A stretch of DNA of 32,500 nucleotides from Trachelipus rathkii (GCA_015478945.1 JABUQX010099257.1:27501-60000), one strand, 5' to 3'; positions 1 to 11,790 are shown, counted from the first letter of the stretch. Numbers and translations: made by a program. Notes: generated by a model from the sequence alone, not told the origin.

Positions 1-391
1 ACAAGAAAGGAGATAAAAGATTTTGGTGTTCAAAGAATTATTCAAGCAAGAACAAGGAATTCCAATGCAAGAGTTTTAGAATTGTCTAAACCAGTAAATT
101 TTAATGCAGATTATTATTCAAACATGATTGATTGGGAAAAGGAAACAGTCACCCAGCCACCCTTTTTAGAGAATTTAGCAATTGACGAAATAAAACAATT
201 TGTAAATAATCCAATTAACACTGGGTGTAGAGCAAGCAGCAAATGTAGTTACACAAGCCTAACTAGTAATAATTGTATATGAAAACAGATATGAGTTTAT
301 TTTGAATGTAATACAGTCCACAAAAGAACTTAGGAATTCCACAGCAAAAAACAGTGATCACAATAACAATTTAGATTTATTAAAAAGATAA
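1..391 (+). pseudogene. Frameshifted C-terminal remnant of a repeat-encoded protein
   Basis: The reading frame is open from the first base of the window, so the 5' end lies outside it. It runs in frame 1 through a hydrophilic stretch (FNADYYSNMIDWEKE, then PPFLENLAIDEIKQFV) to a stop at 280-282. Homologous-looking text continues in frame 2: VEQAANVVTQA from about 227, a stop at 260-262, then YENRYEFILNVIQSTKELRN to a stop at 389-391. A small indel near 223-227 therefore broke the gene. The order 'MIDW ... PP-L ... L-EI ... VEQAxxxVT-A ... E-R-GFI' resembles the end of a protein family I recall as repeated in arthropod genomes and transposon-associated; this is memory, not a search. There is no intron signal. 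It could instead be a decayed host exon. The function is unknown. Confidence 0.5.
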
Positions 392-483
392 ATGTTAAGA
401 AGCTCGCTCGTTTTCTCGCTTATTTTTGGAAATTTGTATGTTAATAACGTTTGTTTTATATTTTATTTACAATCATACCTAAC

Positions 484-836
<353 letters not shown>

Positions 837-840
<4 letters not shown>

Positions 841-2269
841 AAATTAAAATAAAGCAATTTATAGGTATTGTTAATTTCTTTTTCATTTTGCCTTAAATTT
901 GAGGGGATAATGGCTTATGAAATAGTATTTATTTCTGTGTATGTATTTGATGTGAGCGTATGTAAGAATATGTCTTATGCCTTATATTCAGCCTCTGAGC
1001 GAATGTTAAAGGAAAGAAGTCGTATTTTTATTTATTTTTCTAATTTTTCAAGGGGGGGGGGGGTTGTTATGTGAGGGGGGCGTCACACAACTTTGAAATT
1101 TTGCACACAATATCAGACCTTGATACTGATACCTGTGAACACCGTATTCTTTGGAATGTTTTTTTGACCCATGTGGAAGGAATCATATTCAAATAGATAT
1201 GTTGCATAATTTACAATGATAATAAAACAAAAACGATTAAAGATATATGGTCATGACATGAAATTTGAAACTTTAGGAGACAACGATAGAGCGACTTTCC
1301 TGAATCAGTATTACATATTCACATTTTTCCTTATCATCTTTCATGATGGTAAGGGTAGAAGTTGAATTTACTCAATTGCTATCAAAGCCGACAACGTACA
1401 GTAAGTTACTGTCGAACATGAAAATTAATATAAATAGCATTTGAGAACTAGATCTAGAGAATAAAAATGTAAAATAATTAACTGATTCCACTGCAAATGA
1501 TGAGATGGAATTTCCACATGGTATCAAGCAGCGAAGATGATCAAGCGACTGAAGGCAAATATAGAGCAAATAATATATAGTTTTGATTTGAATTCTAACG
1601 GAAAAAAGAACAAATTTACTCTAATTCTATCAAATTGTAGAAAATAAATTAGAGAAAATATTCTATATTGTTTCACAATAACCAGTGCCACCTGGTATTC
1701 CGACCGAACATTTTAATAGCGCATGCATAATATATGGTGAAAAGTGAAACAAAATTAAGGACGAATGTGTAGAAAAAGTTCTTAAAATATAAGTTGCTTT
1801 AAACAGTTACTAATATTAAGCTAGCTGATCAGCACTTCTGCTTCTTTTCGGTATTAATTAATAATTGCAGAATCTTTACCAGAACAGAATTATCGTTTAT
1901 TTTCGGATTTATAGAAATGACTTTTATCGTTTAGTTTTAAGGTTTTATAGTTCATTTGATGATGATGTTGAGAAAATTGAGACTTTTTGAAACAATCTGA
2001 TTGATGTTTTGGGCGGAGTGAGTGGAGTCTCAGATTAATTGCGTTTGGTGACTTGAAGGAAGGAAGGAAGGTAGGTGATTTATTTCTCTTAGGAGAGTGG
2101 TGTGAGTAGTACATTTTTACGTGATTGTGCATGATTATACGAGAGTTGAAGTATGTGATGGATGTTAAATCAATGATGGAATGGAACTTTCAGAACATTA
2201 TGTTATTTTATACAAAATTTGTATAATATTTACTATTTGATAGTCTCTTAGGAAATGTAAATTGTGAAA
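837..2269. other. AT-rich non-coding stretch without recognised gene
   Basis: Short open frames occur (for example minus-strand 2132-1890, 80 codons), but none has a recognisable motif and all are compositionally ordinary for chance frames. A (GGAA)n-like patch, 'ggaaggaaggaagg', lies near 2057-2070. A poly-G tract at 1052-1063 is annotated separately. The segment from about 1075 to 2200 is of more even composition than the microsatellites and may be an old transposon body, but I cannot name it. Confidence 0.6.
1052..1080 (+). repeat. Poly-G tract (12 G) followed by a second G run
   Basis: An uninterrupted run of 12 G (1052-1063) is followed after 11 bases by a run of 6 G (1075-1080). In such AT-rich DNA this is exceptional. 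It has enough G for a G-quadruplex on the plus strand, using the long run for three G-tracts. Homopolymer length is also error-prone in sequencing. Confidence 0.8.
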
Positions 2270-3270
2270 CAAAGCGTTTGTGGAGGGTATAGTTCCGAAA
2301 AACTGGAGGAGGAGCAGTGATAGTAACTTTATATAAGTGTAAGGGTGATACAGTGAACTGTAGAAACTATATGTGAATTAATTTACTGAGTGTTGTGGGG
2401 TAGATATATGATGATGTTTCGGTTGAAAGAGTACGTCGAGTGACAGGGGCTGACTATTGAAGAACAAAGTGCAAATAGAAGTGATAAAGGATGCGTAGAT
2501 CAAATTTTTACATTGGCGTAAATGAGTGAGAAAATGGAAGAGAAAAAGTACAAACTCTCTTTAGGTTTTATGGACATAGAACAGGCGTATGACAGGATTA
2601 ATAGGAAAGCACTGTTGCAAGTGTTAATGATATAGGGTGCTAGTAGTAGGCTTTTGCGTGGAATCAAAAATATGCATGCTGATAGTGAAGAGTGCGTAAG
2701 AATAAGTGGAGTGGAAAGTAAATATTTTGATATTAATAATAGTGTGAGGCAGAGATGTGTTATATTTCTATGACAATTTAATTTGTATATTGATGGGGTG
2801 ATGAACGAAATAAAGGTAAGGATGATGGGGAAGGGGATTAGACCTACGAAGAATGGAAGAGAGTGGGGGATGTATTATTGCCTATTGTAGGCAAATGGTT
2901 TGGTTTTGTGTGACAATTCTAAAGAAGTTTTGACAGAATTGCCTGAGGGGTTTAGCAGGTTGTGTAAATGAAGGGGTTTGAAAGTAAATGAAGATAAGAG
3001 TGAGGTGATGTGGTTAGGTGAGGAGAGTCCAAGGCGTGAAATCATGTCGGATTGTAAGCAACTGGAACAAATATTTGAATTTAAAAATTTAGGCTATATT
3101 TTGAATGAAAAAAGAACGAATGACGGAGAGTGCATAGGAAAGTTGTGAGTGGTAGGAAGGTGGCTAGTGCAATTAAATCTTTGATAAAGGCATTAGGATT
3201 AAGTCTTGAGCTCACAATGGTTCTTCTGCATGAGGGTATGTTATTACCAGTGTTCATGTATAATGAATGA
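2270..3270 (+). pseudogene. Decayed LINE (non-LTR retrotransposon) reverse transcriptase
   Basis: The core is readable in one frame from about 2480 to 3148. In order it shows a GCVDQIFTL block; motif A FMDIEQAYDRINRKALLQVL from 2567; a region corresponding to the usual 'CVRV-G-ES--F-I-SGVRQGC' block, here CVRISGVESKYFDI then NNSVRQRCV; NLYIDGVMNEIK; the YADD box position at 2888-2899, now reading stop-A-N-G; GLKVNEDKSEVMWLG; FEFKNLGYILNE; and, after a frameshift near 3150, KVASAIKSLIKALGL with LLPVFMYNE at the end. At least five in-frame stops (after FTLA, VLMI, VIFL, CLL and RLCK) and destruction of the DD pair mean it is dead. Upstream, 2270-2480 matches the preceding RT block only in shifting frames ('VEGIVPKNW', 'LLSVVG'). 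No endonuclease domain or 3' tail is visible. The family strongly resembles LINEs I remember from decapod crustaceans; the clade is unresolved. Confidence 0.85.
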
Positions 3271-3375
3271 CACGTACTTTTACAAAAAAATAATAACAGA
3301 AACCAACCAATTCCAAAATTCATAGTCAGTCTAATTTTTTGATTCTTCTGTTCTTGCTCTCGATAGATCCATCAC

Positions 3376-3408
3376 CTGAAGAGGCCTCCCAACATAGAGG
3401 AGGCGAAA
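3376..3408 (+). ncRNA. Hammerhead-ribozyme-like core (degenerate)
   Basis: CTGAAGA at 3376-3382 fits the conserved CUGANGA box. GCCTCC (3384-3389) and GGAGGC (3399-3404) form a perfect six-pair stem II around a nine-base loop. GAAA follows immediately at 3405-3408. A single extra G (3383) is unpaired, as if one C had been lost before GAAA. Stem III and stem I are weak: the downstream 'gctcgtagtatt' offers only a very short helix. Motifs of this layout are known in Penelope-like elements and retrozymes (established knowledge). I see no Penelope-like reverse transcriptase here, so this is probably a decayed fragment or a chance match. Confidence 0.4.
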
Positions 3409-3576
3409 GCTCGTAGTATTACATTTAGAAAAAAAATGTTAAATTTATCTATTATAAAAGTTTGAAAATAAATAAAGTTTAATTGTAAGGAAATGTTTAT
3501 TAAGTTTTTATTTTAGTAAATAAAAATTGTGTAAAGTGATAATTTTTGTATAAAGTAACCAGTATAAGGGCCTAAG

Positions 3577-4530
<954 letters not shown>

Positions 4531-4561
4531 TATATATATATACATACAACAACCTGCATAT

Positions 4562-4889
<328 letters not shown>

Positions 4890-4891
<2 letters not shown>

Positions 4892-5115
4892 CCAGCGTCT
4901 GGATTAGCCGTCATATGTATCTTAAAAACTATTAATGCTACAGTAAAACGGAATACATTGGTGGAATGCTGGTCCAATGCTGGCCCAGAAAATGTAAAAA
5001 AAAAAAAAATAAAAAAAAAAATTATATCTCAAAAACAACAATAGCTACAGCAAAAACTACAATTGGAATCCTCGTAAAATTTCACATAGGAAAATGTAAA
5101 AAAAATAAAAAAATT
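4890..5115 (+). repeat. Left inverted arm of foldback element B
   Basis: The outer ~130 bp are the near-exact reverse complement of 5520-5653. Inward, poly-A (4998-5020) pairs with the poly-T run near 5523-5545, and 'acaacaatagctacagcaaa' pairs with the T-rich 'cgctatagctattgtagttt'. The innermost pairing is 'aggaaaatgtaaaaa' with 'tttttacattttcct'. Confidence 0.8.
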
Positions 5116-5437
5116 TTTGCTTTATACGGCACACTAGGGGGCTCGAGCCGACGGGGAACATAGGGGGGGACGTTTCCCATGGGGAGGAGGAACCACCGCG
5201 ACACCCAAATACTAAAAGAGCAGGGGTTCTGAGACCACTCCCCGGAGGAAGAATAATCCTACCCCGTAAAAGTTCCCAGGAAGGCCGAGGCCCCGACTCC
5301 TGCCATCGGGGCGGTATATACACTTGGGTATTCTTTAGTAAAAAAAAAAAGGCTTGAAAGTCTTTATTTTAACGAAAAACCAATAAAACTCTAAAAAGGC
5401 CTTCTAATCATATTACTATAATTATTAACAATAATTT

Positions 5438-5651
5438 TATTTTTATTTTTACATTTTCCTATCAAAAATTTTACAGATTCAAAAATGTATTCCTTTTCGC
5501 TATAGCTATTGTAGTTTCTGATTTTTTTTTTTTTTTTTTTTTTTTACATTTTCTGGGCCAGCATTGGACCAACATTCCAGCATTAATGTATTCCGTTTTA
5601 CTGTAGCATTAATAGTTTTAAGATATATATGACGGCTAATCCCAGACATGA

Positions 5652-5653
<2 letters not shown>
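5438..5653 (-). repeat. Right inverted arm of foldback element B
   Basis: This is the reverse complement of 4890-5115. Differences are point changes and small indels, for example 'gaccaacattccagcattaa' against the left arm's 'gaccagcattccaccaat'. Agreement falls off toward the centre, as expected if the inner arm is older or under less constraint. Confidence 0.8.
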
Positions 5654-5688
<35 letters not shown>

Positions 5689-5722
5689 CTCTGTATACTA
5701 TACTCTCTAACTAACTAACTAA

Positions 5723-5760
<38 letters not shown>

Positions 5761-5850
5761 TCTTAATAACTCTTTCTCTCTTTGCCACTATCTTCTTATA
5801 TATATATATATATATATATATATACTGCTATATATATATATGTATATATA
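5654..5850. repeat. (TA)n tracts with spacers
   Basis: (TA)n runs lie at about 5653-5684, 5724-5758 and 5799-5848. Spacers contain a short (CTAA)n-type motif, 'ctaactaactaacta', near 5706-5721. There is no gene. Confidence 0.95.
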
Positions 5851-6092
5851 TATTAAAACTTGAAATTAATAGAAGGCTAAAAAAAAAAAAAAAAAAAAGA
5901 GATGTCGTGACTAAAAATCTAAAGGATTCTTTGTAGCGAAGAAGACGAGCCAATATCCATTCTATATCCTGGAATGACGTTGGTGTGTTTTTAAAGGGGG
6001 AAACGCAAGACAAGAAATGGATAAATGAAGTTATGAGAAGACGTTGAAAAGCTGTTGCCACTAGAGAAAACAGGGACTCATTTCTGTGTTTG

Positions 6093-6097
<5 letters not shown>
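5851..6097. other. Unassigned segment with poly-A run
   Basis: A poly-A run (about 5880-5898) is followed by ~190 bases of mixed composition. A minus-strand open frame ends in this segment (6061-5828, 77 codons), but its C-terminal third is the poly-A and TA translated. I recognise no motif. The poly-A could mark the tail of an old retroposed copy, but I see no matching body. Confidence 0.5.
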
Positions 6098-6155
<58 letters not shown>

Positions 6156-6186
6156 ATATAGAGGGACTGACAGTGAAAGACTAGAA

Positions 6187-6252
<66 letters not shown>
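6098..6252. repeat. (GA)n microsatellite, two blocks
   Basis: Perfect (GA)n occurs at about 6098-6152 and 6193-6252, separated by ~40 bases, 'ctgatatagagggactgaca' plus 'gtgaaagactagaaagatag'. The spacer itself is GA-biased and looks like mutated repeat. Ser-Leu frames on the other strand are not genes. Purine-only strands of this length can form triplex (H-DNA). Confidence 0.97.
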
Positions 6253-6256
<4 letters not shown>

Positions 6257-6657
6257 ACAACAATTTTAACGAGAGACATGCAAATAAATGATAGAACTCA
6301 GAATTGCGGTGGTGCATAGATGAATTCAATTATATAGACGTCTGATATATATGATATAAAATAATTAAACTATAGACATTACTATTTAAAAGACAAATAC
6401 ACTCAAATACAGGTAACGAATAAAAGAATTAAGGTTACTCATAAAAAGTATCACTAATAATAATATCACTAATATAATATCACTAAGTAATAAATAATAT
6501 CACTAATATCATTAATAATATCAATAGTCCTTTGTAGGCAGCCTAAAAATAGCAAAGAACACAGACTACAAATTACACAATCAATCTTTCAAATAAACTT
6601 TATCATTTATATTAATATTAATAAAATATATATTAAAATTACAGACGAATAATGGCT
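6253..6657. other. AT-rich stretch, no gene seen
   Basis: A loosely repeated 'aatatcactaat' phrase recurs near 6448-6515, an imperfect (TATCACTAA)-type minisatellite. There is no coding motif on either strand. Confidence 0.6.
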
Positions 6658-6848
6658 ACATACATACAAACATACATACATACATACATACATACATACA
6701 TACATACATACATACATACATACATACATACATACATACATACATACATACATACATACATACATACATACATACATACATACATACATACATACATACA
6801 TACATACATGCATACATACATACATACATACATACATACATACATACA
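6658..6848. repeat. (CATA)n tetranucleotide microsatellite
   Basis: About 47 units of CATA/TACA are interrupted only by 'caaa' near 6668 and 'atgc' near 6810. The long frames over it encode Cys-Met-Tyr-Val or Thr-Tyr-Ile-His periodic peptides and are not genes. Confidence 0.98.
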
Positions 6849-7193
6849 GATGTCTGTTTACTAAATTACAGTTACAGGAGCACATGAACGTTATTCTACT
6901 TAAAGAACATACATTATTCACTATTAAAAAAAATATTTGTTAACAATATATTGAAGGTTTCACAAAAGATGCCACCTATTCATGCAACAAACGACAGAGT
7001 GATAGATACACGCAAATGAAATCATCTATGACATACATATACGTGCATAGATGAAAAGATATGTGACATAGTTACACACACACACACATATTCTTGGAAG
7101 ATACAAACGAAAATCGTTTTGAAAATGGGAGTGTGGAAGGGCCTCCAAAATGGCCTAAGTAATAATAGAATGGTTTTGTATTTTTTTCCATCC
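6849..7193. other. Unassigned AT-rich segment with short (CA)n
   Basis: A (CA)n run of about seven units lies at 7075-7088. Otherwise I see no gene, RNA or repeat boundary. Confidence 0.6.
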
Positions 7194-7195
7194 TT

Positions 7196-7258
<63 letters not shown>
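7194..7258. repeat. (CT)n microsatellite
   Basis: (CT)n of about 30 units is interrupted once by an extra T near 7218. It is opposite in strand sense to the (GA)n blocks 1 kb upstream. Confidence 0.97.
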
Positions 7259-7260
<2 letters not shown>

Positions 7261-7608
7261 GGGTCTTTACTATTGGAAGGAAATAACATTTCGAAAATTG
7301 GGTTCCCAAACAGTTAGCGCGAGAAGAAAACGAGAGACTGAACAACATAAACAAAGTATCAATTAAGGAAACAATTATAAGCCTTTCTTGCTTATGTAGT
7401 AATGGAATAATTGAGAGAGCTTTTTTTTATTTTAATTATAAAATAAAGAGAATGGTAATGATATTAAGTTAGTCTTTTGAGCAACACAACAAAATAAAAT
7501 GAACATAAAACTTTCATCTGTAAAATGAAAACTAATGTGAGTTTTAAACGGTTACATTTATATATTTACCATTCCAAAAAATATTACTCCAAGAAAACCA
7601 GATTTACC

Positions 7609-7611
<3 letters not shown>
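7259..7611. other. Unassigned AT-rich segment
   Basis: Plain AT-rich sequence with no motif, palindrome or open frame of interest. Confidence 0.55.
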
Positions 7612-7655
<44 letters not shown>

Positions 7656-7741
7656 ATATATATAATATAATATAGTATATATTATATATATATATATATT
7701 ATATATATTATATATATTATATATATAAATATATATTAATA

Positions 7742-7773
<32 letters not shown>

Positions 7774-7917
7774 TATATAGTATATATATTATAGTTTTAT
7801 ATATAATTATATATATATATATATATATAATATATATATATATTTAAATATTTATATATATATATATTATATATATAAATATAATATATAATATTATATA
7901 TATAGATATTATATATA

Positions 7918-7954
<37 letters not shown>
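7612..7954. repeat. Imperfect (TA)n / (TATATTA)n tract
   Basis: The DNA here consists almost entirely of A and T, with many 'taatat' and 'tatatta' breaks in phase, unlike the pure (TA)n tracts at 0.5-5 kb. It abuts the 3' end of the minus-strand LINE. Confidence 0.95.
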
Positions 7955-7955
<1 letters not shown>

Positions 7956-9713
7956 CAATGTTTCTTTACAGCTGCTTCCAGGAAGGGCCAAGGCCCTGTC
8001 AGCTGGGCCAGAACTCTTTTGAATCTTCCTCTATTTTCCAAGACTCCATCTACCCTCAGCTCCTGTATCGACGGCATTCCATATCTTCTAAATGAGTCCT
8101 CCACAGAGCTCTCTCATCTCTTCTAGGGTCTTCCTCTTGGTCTCGTTCTCTCCGGTCTCCACTCCCATCTCTTCTAGGCCACTCTCCCCTTTTGCATCCT
8201 TTCCAGGTGTCCCCATCACCTCAATCTGGCTGCATCCATCTTATTCAATATAGCCTTCACTCAAAACCTCTTCTCTTGTTCTTTCGTGTCTCACTGTTTC
8301 TTCTTGTCTTTCCCATTATCGTTCTCAAAACGTACATCTCCGCCGACTGTATTTTACTATCCTCTGTATTCTATTATCCTTCTGCCCCATATAGTAAAAT
8401 CGGTTAACACACCCTCTTTTTACTTCCACACTCATTTGTCTATCTTTCAGTATGGGATACACTGCTCTTACAGCTCCCCCATACTGAGTTATCCTAATTG
8501 TGATCTCTTGTACATTTCCTCCCTCTCTTCCAAATACTTACATCTCTCCATCATCTTTATATCAGTCCCCTCCACCTCTATTCTCAGCTCTTTCCTTCCT
8601 CCTCTACTGACCACCATGATCTCCGTCTTTTCTGTGTTCATAGTCAAACCGGTCTCTCTAAGACTATTCGGAAAACATATCACTACCTCTCTCAACCTGT
8701 CTCCCTCTTCCCTCCATAACGCTAAGTCATCGGTATATGCCAAATTATCACCGTCCAAATCTTCATTATCCTCTCTCACCTTCTTTATCACTACATCCAT
8801 ATACGATACAAACATAATTGGTGACAAAACGCTTCCTTGTTTAACTCCTGTTCTCACCTCGAACCATTCTTTATTCTCATATTCTGTTCTTACATTGTAT
8901 TTACTATTCCTATAAACTCTACAGAGCTCATCTCAACTTTCTACCCACTACATATTCTCTCTCTAGCACTCTCCACAGTCTCTCTCTAGGCACTGAATTC
9001 CGAAAGCTTTTCTTCAGATCTATGAAAGCTATATATGCTCGCTTGTTGTATTCCCATACTTTTTCCAGCGTAATTCTTAAAGCGAACAAGAGATCCGTCA
9101 TGCTTTTGTTCTTTCTATATACTGTATATCCGTGTTGCTCTTCCCTCAGTCTGGGCTCTACTACTATTCTCAACCTATTCTCTAGTATTTTCTCATATGT
9201 TTTTGCCAAGTGGTTTAAGAAAGAAATTCCCCTGCAGTTTTTACACTCTCCTGTATCTCCTTTTCCCTTATATATTGGTAGTATAATTGATTTTACCCAT
9301 CCTTCTGGTACTTTACTCTCGTTCCAACACCTATTAAACAGTTTCAAAATTACTTCTTTCATTATCTCCTCCCTCTTTTATCAATTCCATGGGTATCCCA
9401 TCTTCCCCTGGTGCCTTACCGCCCTTCATCGCTTTCAGAGCCAGCTCTAATTTTTTCATAGTGATCTCTTCCCTCTCCTCATCTTCCACTTCCTCTGCCA
9501 TCTCTTCCGCCCCTCCTCCCCCTGTTCATTCACATTTAGCAGTTCTCTAAAGTACTTCGTCCATCTCCTGTTCGTGTTAATTGATCTCACCAAAACTTAT
9601 CTTTGCTTCTCCTTGATGTTGCACATTTTTCTCTCTGATCCACTATATGTTTTTGCCAGTCTAAAAATCTTCTTCCTTCCTGCCCTCTCATCTTCCTTTT
9701 CACTCTCTATGCC

Positions 9714-9716
<3 letters not shown>
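7956..9716 (-). pseudogene. 5'-truncated LINE ORF2: reverse transcriptase with C-terminal region
   Basis: Reading the minus strand from 9716: KKIFRLAKTYSGSERKM, then NTNRRWTKYFRELLNVNE (about 9590-9530), KAPGEDGIPMELIK (about 9420-9380), and a frame change near 9370. The frame from 9362 gives WVKSIILPIYKGKGD, GISFLNHLAKTYEKILENRL, EEQHGYTVYRKN and motif A FIDLKKSF (Asp at 9018-9020). A second frameshift near 8925 leads to WFEVRTGVKQGSVLSP, motif C AYTDDLALW (Asp pair at 8731-8726) and GLTMNTEKTEIMVVSRGG. Another frameshift near 8525 precedes GGAVRAVYPILKDR. Further down, in other frames, are WGHLERMQKGRV and EWRPERTRPRGRPRR (about 8230-8115), the usual C-terminal block of these LINEs. The catalytic Asp residues survive, so this copy is younger than the one at 2.3-3.3 kb. 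The endonuclease domain is missing: the copy starts inside ORF2 at a (TA)n boundary. RTE/CR1-like in style; clade not assigned. Confidence 0.9.
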
Positions 9717-9750
<34 letters not shown>

Positions 9751-9850
9751 TATTATATTATTTATATATATTATATATTTAATATATAGTATATATATAT
9801 ATATATATAATATAAAAAATATATATTATTAATTATATATATTTATATAT

Positions 9851-9884
<34 letters not shown>

Positions 9885-9998
9885 ATATTATATATATATA
9901 TATATACATATATTATATATTATATATATATTATATATATATATATATATATATTATATAATATATATATATAATATATATATAATATAATTATATAG

Positions 9999-10050
<52 letters not shown>

Positions 10051-10055
10051 TATTC

Positions 10056-10088
<33 letters not shown>

Positions 10089-10191
10089 TATATATATATA
10101 TATAGATATATATATATATATAATAATATATTATAATAAATATATATATAATTATATATAGTATATATATATATATTATATATAAATATAT

Positions 10192-10222
<31 letters not shown>
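9717..10222. repeat. Imperfect (TA)n tract
   Basis: Some 500 bases are nearly pure A/T, with in-phase breaks such as 'taatata', 'tttata' and 'tagata'. The tract borders the truncated 5' edge of the LINE. Confidence 0.95.
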
Positions 10223-10223
<1 letters not shown>

Positions 10224-10462
10224 ATCATTTCTGCATTTAATAATTTTTATTTATATTTAATATAATTATAGAATCTTTACAATGAATCAAATGAATATTA
10301 AATAAAATGTTAAAAGCTCTATTCATCAAACTTAAACATAGTACAACAATCAGTGCAGCACTTAGTGCTAATGGCAACATCCATTTGCAGTTTGCGTTCT
10401 TCTAAGAACTAAACATCAAGATGAAAAATGAGTTTAAATTTTATTTGTTTAAACAAATAAAA
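10223..10462. other. Unassigned AT-rich spacer
   Basis: A more complex patch, 'cagtgcagcacttagtgcta' (about 10350-10369), includes a short inverted repeat, 'agcactTagtgct'. There is no gene. Confidence 0.5.
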
Positions 10463-11012
<550 letters not shown>

Positions 11013-11108
11013 AATAATTCAATTGAATTCAAATATGTTTTATTCAGAAAATAAACAATTTACATTTTAAAGTTACAGTTTTAAAATTTAGTTGTAGAAT
11101 AATACAAT

Positions 11109-11121
11109 CCCATATAGCACA
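11109..11121 (+). repeat. Left terminal inverted repeat
   Basis: CCCATATAGCACA, preceded by AT. It is an exact inverted match to 12815-12827. With the flanking AT counted, identity extends to 15 bases. Confidence 0.8.
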
Positions 11122-11343
11122 CTAACGTAAAAGCGACGTCGCTTTCACGTCCCTTTGCGATGTGCGACATCGTATTATTAACATAATAATTACGTCCCTG
11201 GGATGTGGAAATGTCAGCTCTCAGCGACGTAACATTGCAACATCACTGCAACGTCCAATGGTAACGTAGTATTTACGCATTCTAATGACATCCCTGCAAC
11301 GTTACACGGTAACGTTGCATCGACGTAGTTTTACGACATCTAT

Positions 11344-11356
11344 TTGGTGTAACTTT

Positions 11357-11388
<32 letters not shown>

Positions 11389-11467
11389 TTATATATAATA
11401 TATATAAGATTATAATATATATTATATATATATATAATTATATATATATATATATATTATAATTATA

Positions 11468-11538
<71 letters not shown>

Positions 11539-11543
11539 ATTAT
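11344..11543. repeat. (TA)n tract inside the TIR element
   Basis: Imperfect (TA)n lies directly inside the left subterminal zone. It either belongs to the element or expanded after insertion. Confidence 0.9.
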
Positions 11544-11769
11544 TAATATAATTCTTTAAATTTTTGGTTAATTATGTTGCTAATGTGAGAAAGCATTACG
11601 CAACGTATTAAAACTAAACTTTTAATTTACAAAAATGGTACCAAAAAATTCTTGAAAGTTTTTTTTAGCTCCCAAAAAGATTCGGTTATGGCGCCTATTT
11701 TAATATAAAAAGTAGGCACAAGGATTTATTCAATGCACCACCAATAAAAATAATCAGCCATGCGCATTT

Positions 11770-11790
11770 GCCAATGGTTGGCCACCCCTG
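11770..11790 (-). mobile_element. Possible hAT-type terminus nested in the TIR element
   Basis: Read on the minus strand from 11790, the sequence is CAGGGGTGGCCAACCATTGG. CAGGGGTGG(C)CAAC is a typical start of many hAT transposon ends (established knowledge of the superfamily). No partner end is evident upstream, and no 8-bp duplication matching the adjacent 'tcttaaaa' was found, so this would be a solo end of a truncated copy. Confidence 0.35.

Larger units (their letters stand above)
4890..5653. mobile_element. Foldback / MITE-like element B with long inverted arms
   Basis: The 764-bp element is enclosed by (TA)n on both sides. The left end reads GGCCAGCGTCTGG-ATTAGCCGTCATA. The right end, reverse-complemented, reads GGTCATGTCTGGGATTAGCCGTCATA. 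The match continues inward: the left 'actattaatgctacagtaaa' mirrors the right 'tttactgtagcattaatagt', and 'ggtccaatgctggcccagaa' mirrors 'ttctgggccagcattggacc'. Arms reach about 4890-5115 and 5438-5653 (roughly 220 bp), with the outermost ~130 bp nearly identical. The ~320-base centre contains a GC-rich block (5136-5333) related to element A's core. No transposase motif is present, so the element is non-autonomous. TA flanks suggest a TA target site, but the surrounding repeat hides any duplication. Confidence 0.8.

Noticed and set aside
2057..2070. GGAA repeat as a regulatory array
   Set aside because: Only about three units, with no nearby gene to regulate.
5057..5323. 88-codon minus-strand frame over the GC-rich core of foldback element B (and 103 codons at 4053-4364 over core A)
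   Set aside because: The two cores are related, but their frames do not encode similar proteins, so the frames are by-products of GC-rich sequence.
6078..6329. Ser-Leu repeat frame, and the Arg-Glu repeat frame at 7022-7354
   Set aside because: These come from (GA)n and (CT)n microsatellites.
6607..6921. Cys-Met-Tyr-Val and Thr-Tyr-Ile-His periodic frames
   Set aside because: The (CATA)n tetranucleotide repeat is open in several frames on both strands; the peptides are pure repeat translation.
8286..9450. Long plus-strand frames (for example 209 codons at 8286-8915)
   Set aside because: They are antisense shadows of the minus-strand LINE, which has clear reverse-transcriptase motifs.
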